A model generated the notes under the pieces. The model saw nothing but the letters and a program-made list of their open reading frames with translations, searched no databases and was not told where the DNA came from. Position numbers and translations under genes: made by a program. A DNA stretch of 64,000 nt from Helopsaltes ochotensis (Eukaryota > Chordata > Aves > Passeriformes > Locustellidae), in assembly GCA_013400155.1 (NCBI GenBank), contig VXBM01001103.1, forward strand, positions 205,803 to 269,802, read 5' to 3'. This document shows positions 24,641 to 35,347 of this stretch, piece by piece. The stretch's first letter is position 1. Each line of letters starts with the position of its first letter.

Positions 24641-24866
24641 GGAGACATCATAGCAACCTTCCAGTGTCTGAAGGCAGACTGCAGGGAAGCCAAAGAGGGA
24701 TTCTTCACCAGGAACTGCAGGGATGGGATCAAGAGTAAGGCATACAAATTGAAAGAGAGAGATTTCGATTAGACATATGGAAGAAATTTTCTTTGAGGGT
24801 GGTGAGATACTGGAACAGGTTCCCCAGAGAGGTTGTAGATGCCCAAAACCTGGCATTTCCAAAGCT
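24641..24866 (+). repeat. CR1 LINE fragment lacking its 3' end
   Basis: Plus-strand CR1 with GGAGACATCATAGCAACCTT, CCAGTGTCTGAAGGCAGACT, GGATTCTTCACCAGGAACTG, GGTGGTGAGATACTGGAACA and TTCCCCAGAGAGGTTGTAGA. It stops after TCCAAAGCTGTTCTTCAGGG, so the final 100 or so bases and the octamer tail are missing. This reflects a 3' deletion, which differs from ordinary 5' truncation. Confidence 0.85.
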
Positions 24867-26099
24867 GTTCTTCAGGGATAAAATTCTTCTTCACGAGCAA
24901 AAATTTCCATTGTCAATGTAAACCTGAACTGACCTAATACTGAGTGATTTTACTGAGATAATGAAGGTATGTGTTTAGAAAAATACATTTATAAAAATAG
25001 GCATAGGGTTTTTAATGAATTTTAAGTAAGGGTTTGTTTTGGTCTCCACTGTTGTGCTACAGTGTATCTGTCTTTTATTGTTTGTTCATTAAGGTTGTCG
25101 CACAATGGACTTAAGGCTGTTTGTTCTCCCCACTCGTCTGTAAATGACAATAACTAAAAAAGAAGCTATTCTTCTAACTCAGAAAAATATTCCCTGTCGA
25201 TGTTCTGCTACTCTGGAGGCTACGTGCCTCTGTGAAGATTTTTCGTGTCCTGCTGTTTATGGCCTGCAGCCACACCCCCTTGAACTGTGAACTCCCAAAT
25301 AAAGCAGTATACAGTCAGTTCCAGGAAGAATAATCTCCAGAGCCATATCAGGGCTACTAGACCCTTGTGCTAATTCCTAACTATATATTTTGAGTTTTTT
25401 CCCCCATCAACCCATGAAGCCAAATCCCACTGTGGGACCAAGAAGTGGATCTTTCATTATTGAGAGAGTAGAGCTTGGCCAGCCAAAGGAATTTTGATCC
25501 TATATCTCTGTGGAAAAAGTGTGCAAGGTAATGTGACAGCTTAGTTTCCCAGGAGAAGGTTGGGGAACATTCCAGAAGAGTTAGCTGTCAAGTTTGCATG
25601 ATCAAATTTATGTGAAAACATTGCATTTAAAAAGAAGACGTGAAGACGCCACTTTGGCTCATACTGAACCTTTTGATTAGTAGCAGCCTAGGCTGCTTCG
25701 TATTTTAATGATTTGTATCTACAGAAGCATTTTGGTTTTATTTGTAAGAAACTGGAATTGGATGCAGGAGATTTGGGTTCAAATTCCACATGTGACCTTG
25801 GACATATTTCTTCCCCCTTGAAGCTCATTTTCTCCCATGAAAAGTAAAGATATTGATATTTCTTTCACTTCTCCTATCCTACCTGACTGTGAGATCTAGA
25901 TTTTAGGGTGAGTTGGTACACCACCTTGCTCTGTGGGGCCATCTTCACAGCTGGCTGCTGTACTCCTATAACCCCTGGAATAATAATAGTTCTCATTAGG
26001 GACTCCTCTTAAAAATGTGCTTTGTCATGGCTAGAGAAATCCTCTTTCAGATTATTAATTAAAATGAAATCCAACTCCTTTCAACTATGGACCATGACA
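24867..26099. other. Unannotated DNA
   Basis: No gene or mobile element is recognised. Confidence 0.6.
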
Positions 26100-26714
26100 T
26101 TTGCAGTGGGAACGTTAAGGGCAGAGAAATTTAAATGAGCTATCTTGAAAGTTTTATGTTTGAAGGCTTGAAGACGCATTTGCCCTCTCCTCTCCCCTCC
26201 CCGTATGCACTGTTTCAGATCCATCGCTTATTGACTGATAGACTTATTGGTGAATTCTACAGCAGTGATCCAGCCCAGGGAGGTCAGCAGGGTGCAATTA
26301 CCAACAGAACAGGCTTGGGTGTGCTTCTGAACTACTCCTCCCTGCACAGCTCTTTCAGTATGCATATCACATCTCCCTGCTTGTAGCAGGCTGATGAGTG
26401 TGTGCAGTTAGTGCAGGCACACACATACTTCTGCGCTTTCCCTGAAAGTGGAGCATTAGCAACTGCAGTCAAAACGCACCGTTGCTTCTTCAGCTCTGAT
26501 CCGAGCAGCAACTGCCTAATTCTGTCTGGAGGAACTAGGAGACAGCACTGGAGGCAAGTTTAAAAAGGACCTAGTGACACCCTGCTGTCACATCTGGTTT
26601 CATGGACCTACTTATTAGTAGTCCATTTAAAATTACTTTCCTAGTCCCATCTGTAGTGCACATTTCTGAGAAGCGACTGGCTGGGATGGAAGGGGAGCAC
26701 TGCTGAAGGTATGT
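26100..26714 (+). other. GC-raised single-copy stretch with a possible non-coding exon
   Basis: This block has clearly more G and C than its neighbours and no transposon text. It includes an 83-codon frame (26,135-26,386) without known domains. Further on, a TATA-like TTTAAAAAGG (26,559-26,568) is followed at 26,706-26,714 by AAG|GTATGT, a good splice-donor match. That arrangement could be a plus-strand promoter plus short untranslated first exon ending at 26,708, but such motifs also arise by chance. No coding exon of a partner gene is visible elsewhere in the window. Confidence 0.25.
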
Positions 26715-27055
26715 TGCAATCCTCTTTGCCTTGTGTCTTGTGCTGATTGTTTTTATCTATGCACCTCACTTGCAGACATTTCTGGTACATGCAGCTTTGC
26801 ACTGAGAGCTGATGGAGAAGGGCTTTAACAAATCATAGCATTAGGAATAAATAGACAGGTAGTGTGTTGTTTTGTTTTTGTTTTTTTTTTTAATCCCCTT
26901 CAATTAGCCATGCTAATTGTTTGTTAAGGGGTAAATTTCAATGTCTGGATTAAACTTTCTGGAAAGATGACAACTCTGACAGCATGTAGCATCACAAGCA
27001 AATAGACTGCTGTTATTTCTATCCGGGAGAAATGTCCATTCATTGGTTGTTTAAC
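26715..27055. other. Unannotated DNA
   Basis: Contains a T-rich low-complexity run at about 26,866-26,893. No gene. Confidence 0.6.
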
Positions 27056-27088
27056 TGTGGACGTTGAACACTGCTTTCAACGTCCACA
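27056..27088. other. Perfect 13-bp stem, 7-base loop hairpin
   Basis: TGTGGACGTTGAA (27,056-27,068) pairs exactly with TTCAACGTCCACA (27,076-27,088) across the loop CACTGCT. The stem has two CpG sites in CpG-poor surroundings. It does not extend outward, so it is shorter than a normal microRNA precursor stem. It has no T-run terminator logic, and a bacterial-type terminator would make no sense here. It could be a protein-binding palindrome, an RNA structure or chance. Confidence 0.8.
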
Positions 27089-27333
27089 TATTTTATTAAA
27101 TATGGGCTCTGTATACACTGCCAGCTGAAATCTGCATACATGTTTTGAGATTTGAAAAAAAGCCTATTTCTTTAACTTTCAAAATGCTCTGGACTGCAGC
27201 ACACTTCTTTAGAAAACAGGAGTGAGCCAGGCTTCTCATTTCACTTGGGTTCTTTTACTGGTATATATTCATCTGGTAAAAAGTCTTTGCCAAAGACAAG
27301 AAGTTTGCTGTTATTGCATTTCCATAAATGTAA

Positions 27334-27359
27334 CAGCTGTGAAGAGCATGAATATTCAT
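27334..27359. promoter_or_regulatory. E-box next to POU-like palindrome
   Basis: CAGCTG (27,334-27,339), the E-box form bound by many basic helix-loop-helix proteins, lies 8 bases before ATGAATATTCAT (27,348-27,359), a perfect 12-base palindrome of the kind bound by POU-domain dimers. The flanks are non-repetitive. This resembles a neural-type enhancer core, but the call rests on motif matches only. Confidence 0.3.
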
Positions 27360-29059
27360 AGTGTTTAGATTTTTGCTGCAAAGATTTTTGTGATAATTAT
27401 GACTTTTCAAAGGGAATAGGATCCTAGATCAAAGAATTATGCAGGTTGGGATATTGTGATAATCCATATATAAGTGTTTCCCCCCAAAAACCCCATTATA
27501 GATAAGCATATACTGCAGTACACAGCTGACTGTACCTGTTATTTACTTGCAGCCAACTTCCTCTGTTGCTTTTACTTGTGGATTCTTTTGCTAACAGGTC
27601 ATCAGCAATGAAAATGAATCAGATGCTGGTCTCTGATGGGATATTATTTCCCTAATGCTATACAGCTTTAAAACATATCCAAGATGCTGTTAATATTATG
27701 ATGATTAAATTTTAACTTAGTACATCCTGCATTTTCACTCACTGAAAACTTATTTTGGGATGTTTCTAAGGTCAGAGAAGCCCACTACTATCTCAGTGTA
27801 TTTTAAGGATGTAAAGTGATTTGAGTAATTTTACTTTAGGAAAATTCCCCTGTCAGTAGTTTATCAAAACTGTATGAGCAGCAGAGATGGTCCTCCCCTG
27901 CAGGTAGAAGTAGAATGGTCTTGAAAATACATAGCAGCATATGTTCATGTATGTCTAGAGATAATTCATCTAAAAAACCTAAATAATCCTGGCTGCCTCT
28001 AGATCTCAGTGACTTCTCTATTAATAAAAACATTCTATTAATGGGTCCCACTGCAGATTTCTGTAACTTCACAGTGAAGAAAACAACTAGACAGGCATTC
28101 TGTTATATAAAACCATCTCAGAAACCCTCTTAAGGCTTTTTGTAATTGTTTCTTTAAAAATCCTCCCCGTACTTGGGAAGTGCCGGGAGCTGTGGAGTAC
28201 CTGCCTCTCAAAAGTGTGACAAGTGGAGCTGTCCATGTGTGTTCAAAGTGAATTTAACATTCCTAATGTCCGGGGGCACCTCTTTGGCAGACTGTCCTCA
28301 CTCAGGCTGGACTGTGCTGCTCACCACTGGCAAGGTCAGCCTGGCTGGAGAGCTGTGCCTCACAGCTGCTCCAGTCCTCAGTCCTCAGCCCAAGCTAGGC
28401 TGTCACTTAGTGTCGCCTCCTCAGGGGACAGGGGAAACTATTTGTCCCTTTCATCTGCCTTTTTTAATGCCAGCTGAATCTGGGGCTTAGGTGTAAAGTT
28501 TCTGTTCATCCCCTCCTATCCAGCCACCTCCACATGGGAGATATGTAGGGACTGCAGATATGGCATGCATTTAAATACGAGAAATATGAGAAAAAGAACA
28601 ATTTAATGGGTCAGATCTTGTTTCCAGGGAGAGGAAATCAGACTACTCTCCTGAAATCAGTAAGAAGTTGTTTACATGAACAGAAGTTGTTTACAGAGGT
28701 GCAAACTGGTACAAAATCACTTTCCCTTGGTGCTGTTTGAATTTCTGTGACCTGAGAACACGGCTCTGTTCCTTTAAAGCTTGGCTTTATTCCAGGAAAA
28801 GTAGCCAGAATGAGGAATTTGTCTTTTCATTCACTAGGAAAAAAAAAATCTGTCTGTATACAGTGACAACAACAGATATCTGAGAACAAACACCTTTTTT
28901 CTTTCCTTTCACCAAAACCTAGGAGAGAAAAAAAAAGAAAAAACCCACACCAAAATATCCAATGAAAAACATCCTCCCAAACATCTCTGTTTAATTCCCT
29001 TTAAGACATATAAGGTCTCTTCTTCTGCTTTAATGTGTGTCAGGCTTCTTTCTGACCTC
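27360..29059. other. Unannotated DNA
   Basis: No mobile element is recognised. The region 28,170-28,500 is somewhat GC-raised, with overlapping frames of 105 and 84 codons that have no domain. A 14-base word AGAAGTTGTTTACA occurs twice, 19 bases apart (28,663-28,676 and 28,682-28,695). Confidence 0.5.
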
Positions 29060-29300
29060 CACCACTGCGTTGGAGGATGCGAGAGTTAATTCACTTTGAC
29101 CCCTTGGCTGCCTCACCCGCGCTCTTCTTCAAAGCAGATTTGTTGATCATATCAAACGCAGCTGCTGATGCGTTTCTCTTCTGCCTCGCGAGTCAGAGCC
29201 GGCATCTGGAGCCTCGGATGCGTTTTGCTAAGTTACAGTCTCTCAGCCCCAGCGCTGCGATTCCCAAGCCGACCAGCCCCCTAGTGTTTTGAGGTATTCG
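29060..29300. promoter_or_regulatory. Small CpG cluster, candidate regulatory element or exon
   Basis: Roughly fifteen CpG sites fall within about 230 bases (CCGCGC, CTCGCGAG, GCCGGC, AGCGCTGCG and others), whereas the surroundings nearly lack them. It also holds an E-box CAGCTG inside AACGCAGCTGCTGATGCG. A 71-codon plus-strand frame spans the cluster but has no known domain. The cluster is short for a classical CpG-island promoter. It may be an enhancer, a minor promoter or a GC-rich exon. Confidence 0.35.
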
Positions 29301-30204
29301 ATGCAAAGAGGTCTCTGTAGCTGTTTCTTGCCTTTAGCAGAGGGAAAAGAGGGGGATTTGAAAATGCTCACAAAAGCTGAATGGATTTCTTGGAATCTGG
29401 AGTGATGTAAAGCCATACAGCATCCAATCCTTCCGTCTGGAAAAACCAAGGGGTTTTGTGTACTTTTAGAGCACCAAAACCTCTACAGTTGCCACTGCTG
29501 CATGGTTGTGGGTCTGTCAGAGGCTGCTGACGTACAAACTGCTGCGGAGTTTTTATAGGAGACAGTTAGTTGTTTACACACTGGAACCGGGAGTTCTGAG
29601 AGCATCCTGTATCACCCACACACGCTGCAGCACTGGAGTACTGCACAGGTTCCTCAGCTCTCCTATGGATGATTGCCAAAAATGAAGATGAAGGGGAGGA
29701 AATGCCATGAAGCCTCAATACTGTAACAAACTGGGATCCAGATGGCAAACCTTTTTACAGCAATATGGTGGATTAACTTTAAAACTCCCATAGCTACTAC
29801 TCTCCTGTTTAATTTGTCTTTCCTTAATGCTGTTTTGGGGTGATGTTTTTTGCAGGGTAATGCCAAAAAAAAATGGGTGGATTCAGGCAGTCTTCTATCA
29901 GGAGAACTTTCATTTGTCTCTATTAACCCTTTCAGAGCTTATTAACTAGTTACATGGTCAGTAGCAGTAATTTGAACTATATGTGGAAAAAATGCATTCA
30001 CAGAACAGGAAAAGTATGAAATCAGATGATTTGCACAAAGGAAGAGAAATAACCTGTTGAAGGGAGAACAGATTTTCACTCTTCTGGGCTTTATATCTAT
30101 TCAAAAATATTTTTTGGTATTGCAGCTGCAATAATGGCTGAATTTCTTCACAGGGGAGATGCAAACCTCAGGTTGGTGTTGTACTTACGCCAACATTTTT
30201 GAGG
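29301..30204. other. Unannotated DNA downstream of the CpG cluster
   Basis: A CRE-like TGACGTA (29,528-29,534) lies 17 bases before a TATA-like TTTTATAGG (29,551-29,559), which could be a weak plus-strand promoter. Nothing downstream supports a transcript. No mobile element is recognised. Confidence 0.35.
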
Positions 30205-30497
30205 CTAGATGTCAAGTAGCTTTGTTTCTCCCTGCAACTTACAGATCCAGCTCTGTCTTCTCGTAAGCTGCTGCTGGTGTTTGAATAGTTGGTCCTTCTT
30301 GGTGCAGTCACAGCAAGGATCATCAGTGCCCACATCTTCTTCAAAAAGCTGGTTGGTGAGACACCCAGTGGTGACAGTGAGCACCCGTGAGCTGGACACT
30401 GAGACCTCCTGGGTGCCTTCCTGCAAGCTATCCTTTAGCAGAAATCTTGTCAGAAAGTCACCCTCAGATGAGATGATGCTTAAGATTCCCTCCCTTT
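30205..30497 (-). other. Minus-strand open frame ending at a strong splice donor
   Basis: On the minus strand a frame is open from about 30,497 (just after a TAA) to the stop at 30,205. Inside it, at 30,243/30,242, is ATCT|GTAAGT, a near-consensus donor. Another GGC|GTAAGT lies just beyond the stop, near 30,188. If this is an exon, it would encode up to about 85 residues of hydrophilic protein with a cysteine pair-rich centre (DDPCCDC) and a basic, Gln-rich end. I do not recognise the protein, no strong acceptor is evident, and the opposite strand is also open over 117 codons, so chance is the leading explanation. Confidence 0.2.
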
Positions 30498-30562
30498 ACT
30501 CTCCAATTCTGTCACTACCTTACGAGATTGAACATAAATTATTAAAAAGAAATATTATTTAA

Positions 30563-32600
30563 ATAAAGTGTCTCCAGAACACTTCTTGATAAATTTGGTC
30601 TAGATTATGCCACTACGGAAGTGGGTTTATAACCCATTCCTGTATGTGCACATATGGGAATGAACAGCAAGTTCTACTCTAATTCTGTATCTCACATGAT
30701 AGTTATATTCAAAACCTGATTAAACAGGAGTTAAAAATCCACATTCAAGTCCCACACTGTGACACAGTTCATCTGCAATCACTGTCATCCCTACCCCAAC
30801 TGATGACTAAATTAATTATATATCTCCCTACTTAGCCTGAAAATTCCTTTGGGCTACTTTTATGAGAGCAGCACTTATAACCAGAAGCCAAAAATTAAAT
30901 TCATTTCCTCTGTCTAGTAAGTAAAATATTTTTTTAGGCTCTACAGATTGTATTGAGCAGCTCACTGTTAACTAAAAGGGAGCTTAGTCTTCTGTCACCT
31001 GACAATTTGTCACTGGTTTAGTGAGCACTTTCTTCTTTGTCTCCTATGCTCTGGACTATCAACCCTTGCAAGCCAATAATTAACAGTTGTGGATCTTCCT
31101 GGGGGTTAGGAGAAACAATTCACTACAATGAAACAGTGTTTTTTTGCCATAAAGTTACTACGAACTATGGCAGAGTGAATAATGCAGGACGTGATTTGCT
31201 TTCAGGAAGGTTACTAACAAACATTTCCACTAGCTGGAACATTTGGACTTGTCCAGAAAGTGGTGTTTACATTATTTTGGTGACATAGGAAGCAGTTAGG
31301 GAACAATTATGAGATTCTCTTATATTATAGGACTCTGGAGAAATGTCATTATCCAATTTTTAAAAATGAATTAAATAAATAATGAGAAAACTAATCCAGT
31401 TTCAGATACATGGGTAAGTTAACAGATAAATTTAAAAGACCCACAACAAAAGGTTGGTAAGTTTTATTTTGCAAGAGACATGCTGCTGTGGTTCCTGTAA
31501 ATCCAGGGGATAAAAAAAAATATAAATGCTTTTGATTAAATATTTTAACTCACAGTTTATAAATAAAGTTATAGTGCTTACTACTTTTCTCTTTAATAAA
31601 ACACAAATTCTGATGTCTCTAAAAGGTGATGGAAGATGTGGCTGGCCTTATTAAAGATGAATAGAGCTCTATAATGTTTTTTTTCATTGCACTAGATTTT
31701 TTCCTAAACAAAATCTCTTATCTCAGAAAGCCATCAAGTTCTCACAAGGAACATAAATCACAGCAGAATAGGCAGCCTCCTGCTTCATTCACTGAGCTCC
31801 ATATGCTTATCTACCTCGTGTTTCTGCATCCTGGGTTCCTAAAATGCTTCAGTCAACATTCTTTCTGAATTGTGATACGTCATGTTAATCAGCCTCTACA
31901 GTGTCCCAAAAATGTATGTAAATTAGACTTTTGATGAAGCAGAATATTTTGACAGGATTTTTGCATAAATCACACACACAAGCATGTTCACACACAGAAC
32001 CTTTTTAGGGGAGGACATTTTTGGATCTAATTTTTTTCTGGAGTACATTTTGACCAGCCTGCTGGTGCTGCTTGTGAGCAGGAACACGTATGTGGCAATA
32101 TGCCAGGTCCCATAGCAAGAAGCAAATCAAGTTTAAGTCCACTCTTGGCAAGAAAAAATGTACCAAGGAGAAAGAAACAGAACAGCTTCCTCTCCCTTCA
32201 TCCTCCTTTCCCCCAACTCCCTTTTTGGCATTTTGTTTGTTCTCTGGGTTGTTTGTTGTCAGTGGTAATATCAGCATTTTTAGTGTTATCATAAGGTAAC
32301 ATTGTCCTGTTATGGTAGATTAATGTTTTAATTTAATCTGTCCTTCCAGAACAATCAGAACTCAAAAATAAAAATAATTTATTTGAATTTAAATCAATTT
32401 AAATAAAATTTACCTAAATTTACTGACTTTCATATTGCCTAAAAATTAACTAGGTCCACTGAAATATATAGAAAGCCATACTGAGACTTGTTCTGATGAG
32501 TCTTGTGAATATTAGCACTGCCTGGCTGCAAATCTTTCAGTTTTTATTCTCTTCTGACCTCCTTTGCTATAGTTTTATGTCCCACCTTGTCCTTCAGGCC
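30563..32600. other. Unannotated AT-rich DNA
   Basis: No gene or named repeat. The 32,000-32,300 interval has overlapping frames on both strands without domains. A short ACACACACA run lies near 31,972-31,981. Confidence 0.55.
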
Positions 32601-32601
32601 T

Positions 32602-32630
32602 GTATTCAGACTGCTTACAAGTCTGAATAC
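32602..32630. other. Perfect 11-bp stem, 7-base loop hairpin
   Basis: GTATTCAGACT (32,602-32,612) is the reverse complement of AGTCTGAATAC (32,620-32,630) across the loop GCTTACA. It sits at the start of a GC-raised stretch running to about 32,830. No RNA family is recognised. Confidence 0.75.
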
Positions 32631-32903
32631 GTCTGTCTCGTCTGTCCCTTTCGCTGAAGTGTTGAGGCTGAACGAGCAAACCAAGAGCGATGCAGGCAGC
32701 GCTTTCTGTCTCCTCTGGGCAGCCCTCAGTCTGGAGCTGCGGAGGCAAGGACCTTCAGCTGCCACTTACTGGTACAGCTGGGGCCCTGACTGACATGTTC
32801 TGAGGTGCCCCCATGAATCCACTCCACCTTCTACATCTTAGTCCAAATGGGAGGCACAGCTATTTCTCTGACTCTGTTTTTGCATACTTAGAGTACTTCT
32901 TGA

Positions 32904-33053
32904 CATAGAAGCACAGAATATAGAATCATTGAATGGTGCGTGTTGAAAAGAACCATAAAAATTACCTGTCCATGGGCAGGGTTGACACCCCTTAGGTCAG
33001 GTTGCTCAGGGCCCCATCCAACTGGGCCTTGGACATTTCCAGGGATGGGGTAT
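32904..33053 (-). repeat. CR1 LINE fragment, minus strand
   Basis: The inverted octamer tail (CATAGAAGCACAGAATATAG, 32,904-32,923) is followed by CCATGGGCAGGGTTGACACC and AGGTTGCTCAGGGCCCCATC, then CAACTGGGCCTTGGACATTT and CCAGGGATGGGG. This is the reverse complement of the GCCAGGTTGGATGGGG...CCCTGCCCATGG type. It is 5'-truncated at about 33,053. Confidence 0.93.
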
Positions 33054-33362
33054 GTATCTCACCATGAAGGGGCATACGCCTGAAAAACTGCCAGACCTCA
33101 CCAAGAAAGTATGGGACCATGTCTGCTTATCTTTCCCAGCGATGTTGCAGTCTCGTTGTTGCTCTCGTTTCTTCACAGAGCTTTCCCTTTTCTAAAAGTT
33201 ATTGTGATTTCATGAGGCTTGCATGCGCTATCTGTTTGGCATCTTTTGCACAATTGGGGCTTAAAAAACTCCTCTGATACTATACACATACTATACCAGT
33301 TTAGGCATCCTATATCCGCAATGGTAATGCACTGTTTATCATCCATATTGTGCACCAACTAA
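33054..33362. other. Spacer between two CR1 copies
   Basis: About 310 bases with no recognised repeat or gene. Confidence 0.6.
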
Positions 33363-33475
33363 AAGAATCACAGAATGTGCTGAGATGGAGGGGACCCACG
33401 AGGATCCAACCCAAGTTGGGTCCAACTCTTAGCCTTGCATTGGACATCCCCAAGAGTCACACCATGTACCTTAGA
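33363..33475 (-). repeat. CR1 LINE fragment, minus strand, other subfamily
   Basis: AGAATCACAGAATGTGCTGA is followed by GGACCCACGAGGATC, GGGTCCAACTCTTAGCCTTG and CACACCATGTACCTTAGA. It is the same type as the copy at 11,687 and different from the neighbour at 32,904, so these are two independent insertions 310 bases apart. Confidence 0.87.
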
Positions 33476-34208
33476 CAAGATACTTTAACTCTGTTCTCTA
33501 TATATAGATAGTGCAAAACAGTGCATGCCCAATAATTACACTGTGCATGAGGTAAGACACATAAAATCAAACACATTTGCAATCATATATACAATTCATG
33601 TTTCACAAAACACACATTACCCACAGAGAAAAGTCAGTGATTTGTCATCAAGGGAAAATCCAACAGAGTTTGGAGAATTATATTAAAGCATCTCATACCT
33701 GCTAAGATGTACAGGTTGGCTGCTGCCTTTTTAAAGAGGTAAAAGAACTTGTAAGTATGTGCAATTTTATGGCTAAATATAAACAGAAGAATGCTTCAAA
33801 AATTAGAAATACAGCTGTAGAGCCAAATTCTCCCTAATGATGCAATAGCCATATATATAGATAGACTTATATATTCTATTTCACAGTTTGAAGTTCTTAA
33901 TTCTCAACACCCAAGTCTTAGTTTCCTGCCAATTTTATAATTTTTCCTGTTGTCAATTGCTTTCTAAAATAAGTTTAAATGAGGTGGAATTAAATTTAAA
34001 GTTTTAAAAATTAAAAACAGGTGCTGTGCCTATACCTGCTGCCATATCCCTTTCTTTGTGCCTTGTATTGCTGCTTTCTGGAACAGGCTGTTTGATCCTG
34101 TCTCTTGCTGTTAATTTTGCACCGTCTGCTGGTGGGAGCTGGGGGAGGGGGACAAAGTCAATGAATATTAGAGCAGTGAGAGTTGAAGATGTTCAAAAAC
34201 AGGGACGT
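33476..34208. other. Unannotated DNA
   Basis: AT-rich, with short TATA runs near 33,500 and 33,855. No gene. The 64-codon frame at 34,026 has a hydrophobic start but no context. Confidence 0.55.
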
Positions 34209-34278
34209 TTTGCAAGCTGAGTAGAAATAGGGTAGCATTGCTCTTTGCAAGCTGAGTAGAAATGAAGTAGTGTTACTT
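34209..34278 (+). repeat. Two-copy 35-bp tandem duplication
   Basis: TTTGCAAGCTGAGTAGAAAT occurs at 34,209-34,228 and 34,244-34,263. The following 15 bases of each unit are similar but diverged (AGGGTAGCATTGCTC against GAAGTAGTGTTACTT). The divergence suggests an old duplication. Confidence 0.85.
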
Positions 34279-35205
34279 GTGAGAGCTTTAATGGCAGCTT
34301 AAATGTGTTCTGGTTTTGGGTTTTAATGGCAATAATTAGGTAATCAATATTGTTTCAGAATGGAAAAATATCCTGCTTAACAACAGAATATCATTGATTA
34401 ACTAAGCTAGTACCATTTTAAGGAACATTAAGTAATCAAGACTGTTTCCATGATGACATCCCAAAGTGAGAGAAAATCAGGAAACTCTAGTATTGGATGA
34501 AGCTGGGACTGCATTTGCTCTGTTGCTGAGGAGACAGCAGCTGCTGCATTTGCCTGTGCAGTAGCATAGTACAAATGTCTGAGGGAGGCACTGGGTTCAT
34601 TTCAGTGAACTTGGATCTTATCCAAGATATTAACTGCATGTTTTCTGAAGATACGGATTTCACTCCACTCTTTTAATTACCCTTTATGCACTTGTTAATT
34701 CAAACTGATGTGTTTAATTTGAATATCTCAAGTAATTAATGATTATACATAACTCGCACTTTGAAATTTACTGAGAGGCCTTAGGAACCTTTCAGGAGAT
34801 GCCACTCTTAATAGATCTAGTTTACATCAGCACAAAATTAATGGTGGGGTGGGAGATTTTACAAAGAAACCCTGTCTGCTGGTGGCACGAGTAGGAGTAG
34901 GGTCCCCAAGTCCTGGGTGCTAATTTGCTGCTATATCTACTCAGGCATCTTGAACTTTTTAAATTAAGTGTGAAGATTAATCCAGAATTACCTAAACTTT
35001 CATATATTTGAGCAACTACAGTTACAGCTGCAGCTTTTCAGACAGTGCAAAGGAAGTTGTATGTAGATGCCCAGGTTTAGTCATTCTGATCAGGATTCAC
35101 TGAGAGCAATATTTCTCAGAGATATGACGCTGATTCCTTTTTTGTGTGATATTGCAAGAAATGACACTGCACTGCTTTTACTAACTCTGGGGGTCACACA
35201 AAGAG
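34279..35205. other. Unannotated DNA
   Basis: No gene or repeat is recognised. Confidence 0.6.
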
Positions 35206-35347
35206 CAAGGCCAGACTGAACAGGGCTCTGAGCAACCTTATTTGGCTGAAGATGTCCCTGCTCATATCAAGGCTGTTGGACACGACCTTTCAAGGTCCCT
35301 TTCAATCCAAACTGTTCTATAATTCTATGATTCCATAATTATATGAT
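35206..35347 (+). repeat. CR1 LINE fragment (3' end)
   Basis: CAAGGCCAGACTGAACAGGG, CTCTGAGCAACC, GATGTCCCTGCTCATATCAA and TTTCAAGGTCCCTTTCAATC are followed by a decayed tail TATAATTCTATGATTCCATA. Plus-strand CR1 with only the last 140 bases left. Confidence 0.92.

Noticed and set aside
27056..27088. Reading the hairpin as a microRNA precursor or a terminator
   Set aside because: The stem is 13 bp and does not extend, which is too short for a microRNA precursor. There is no downstream T run and no bacterial context for a terminator.
32904..33475. Reading the two neighbouring minus-strand CR1 pieces as one interrupted element
   Set aside because: Both contain their own 3' tail and they belong to different subfamilies, so they are separate insertions.
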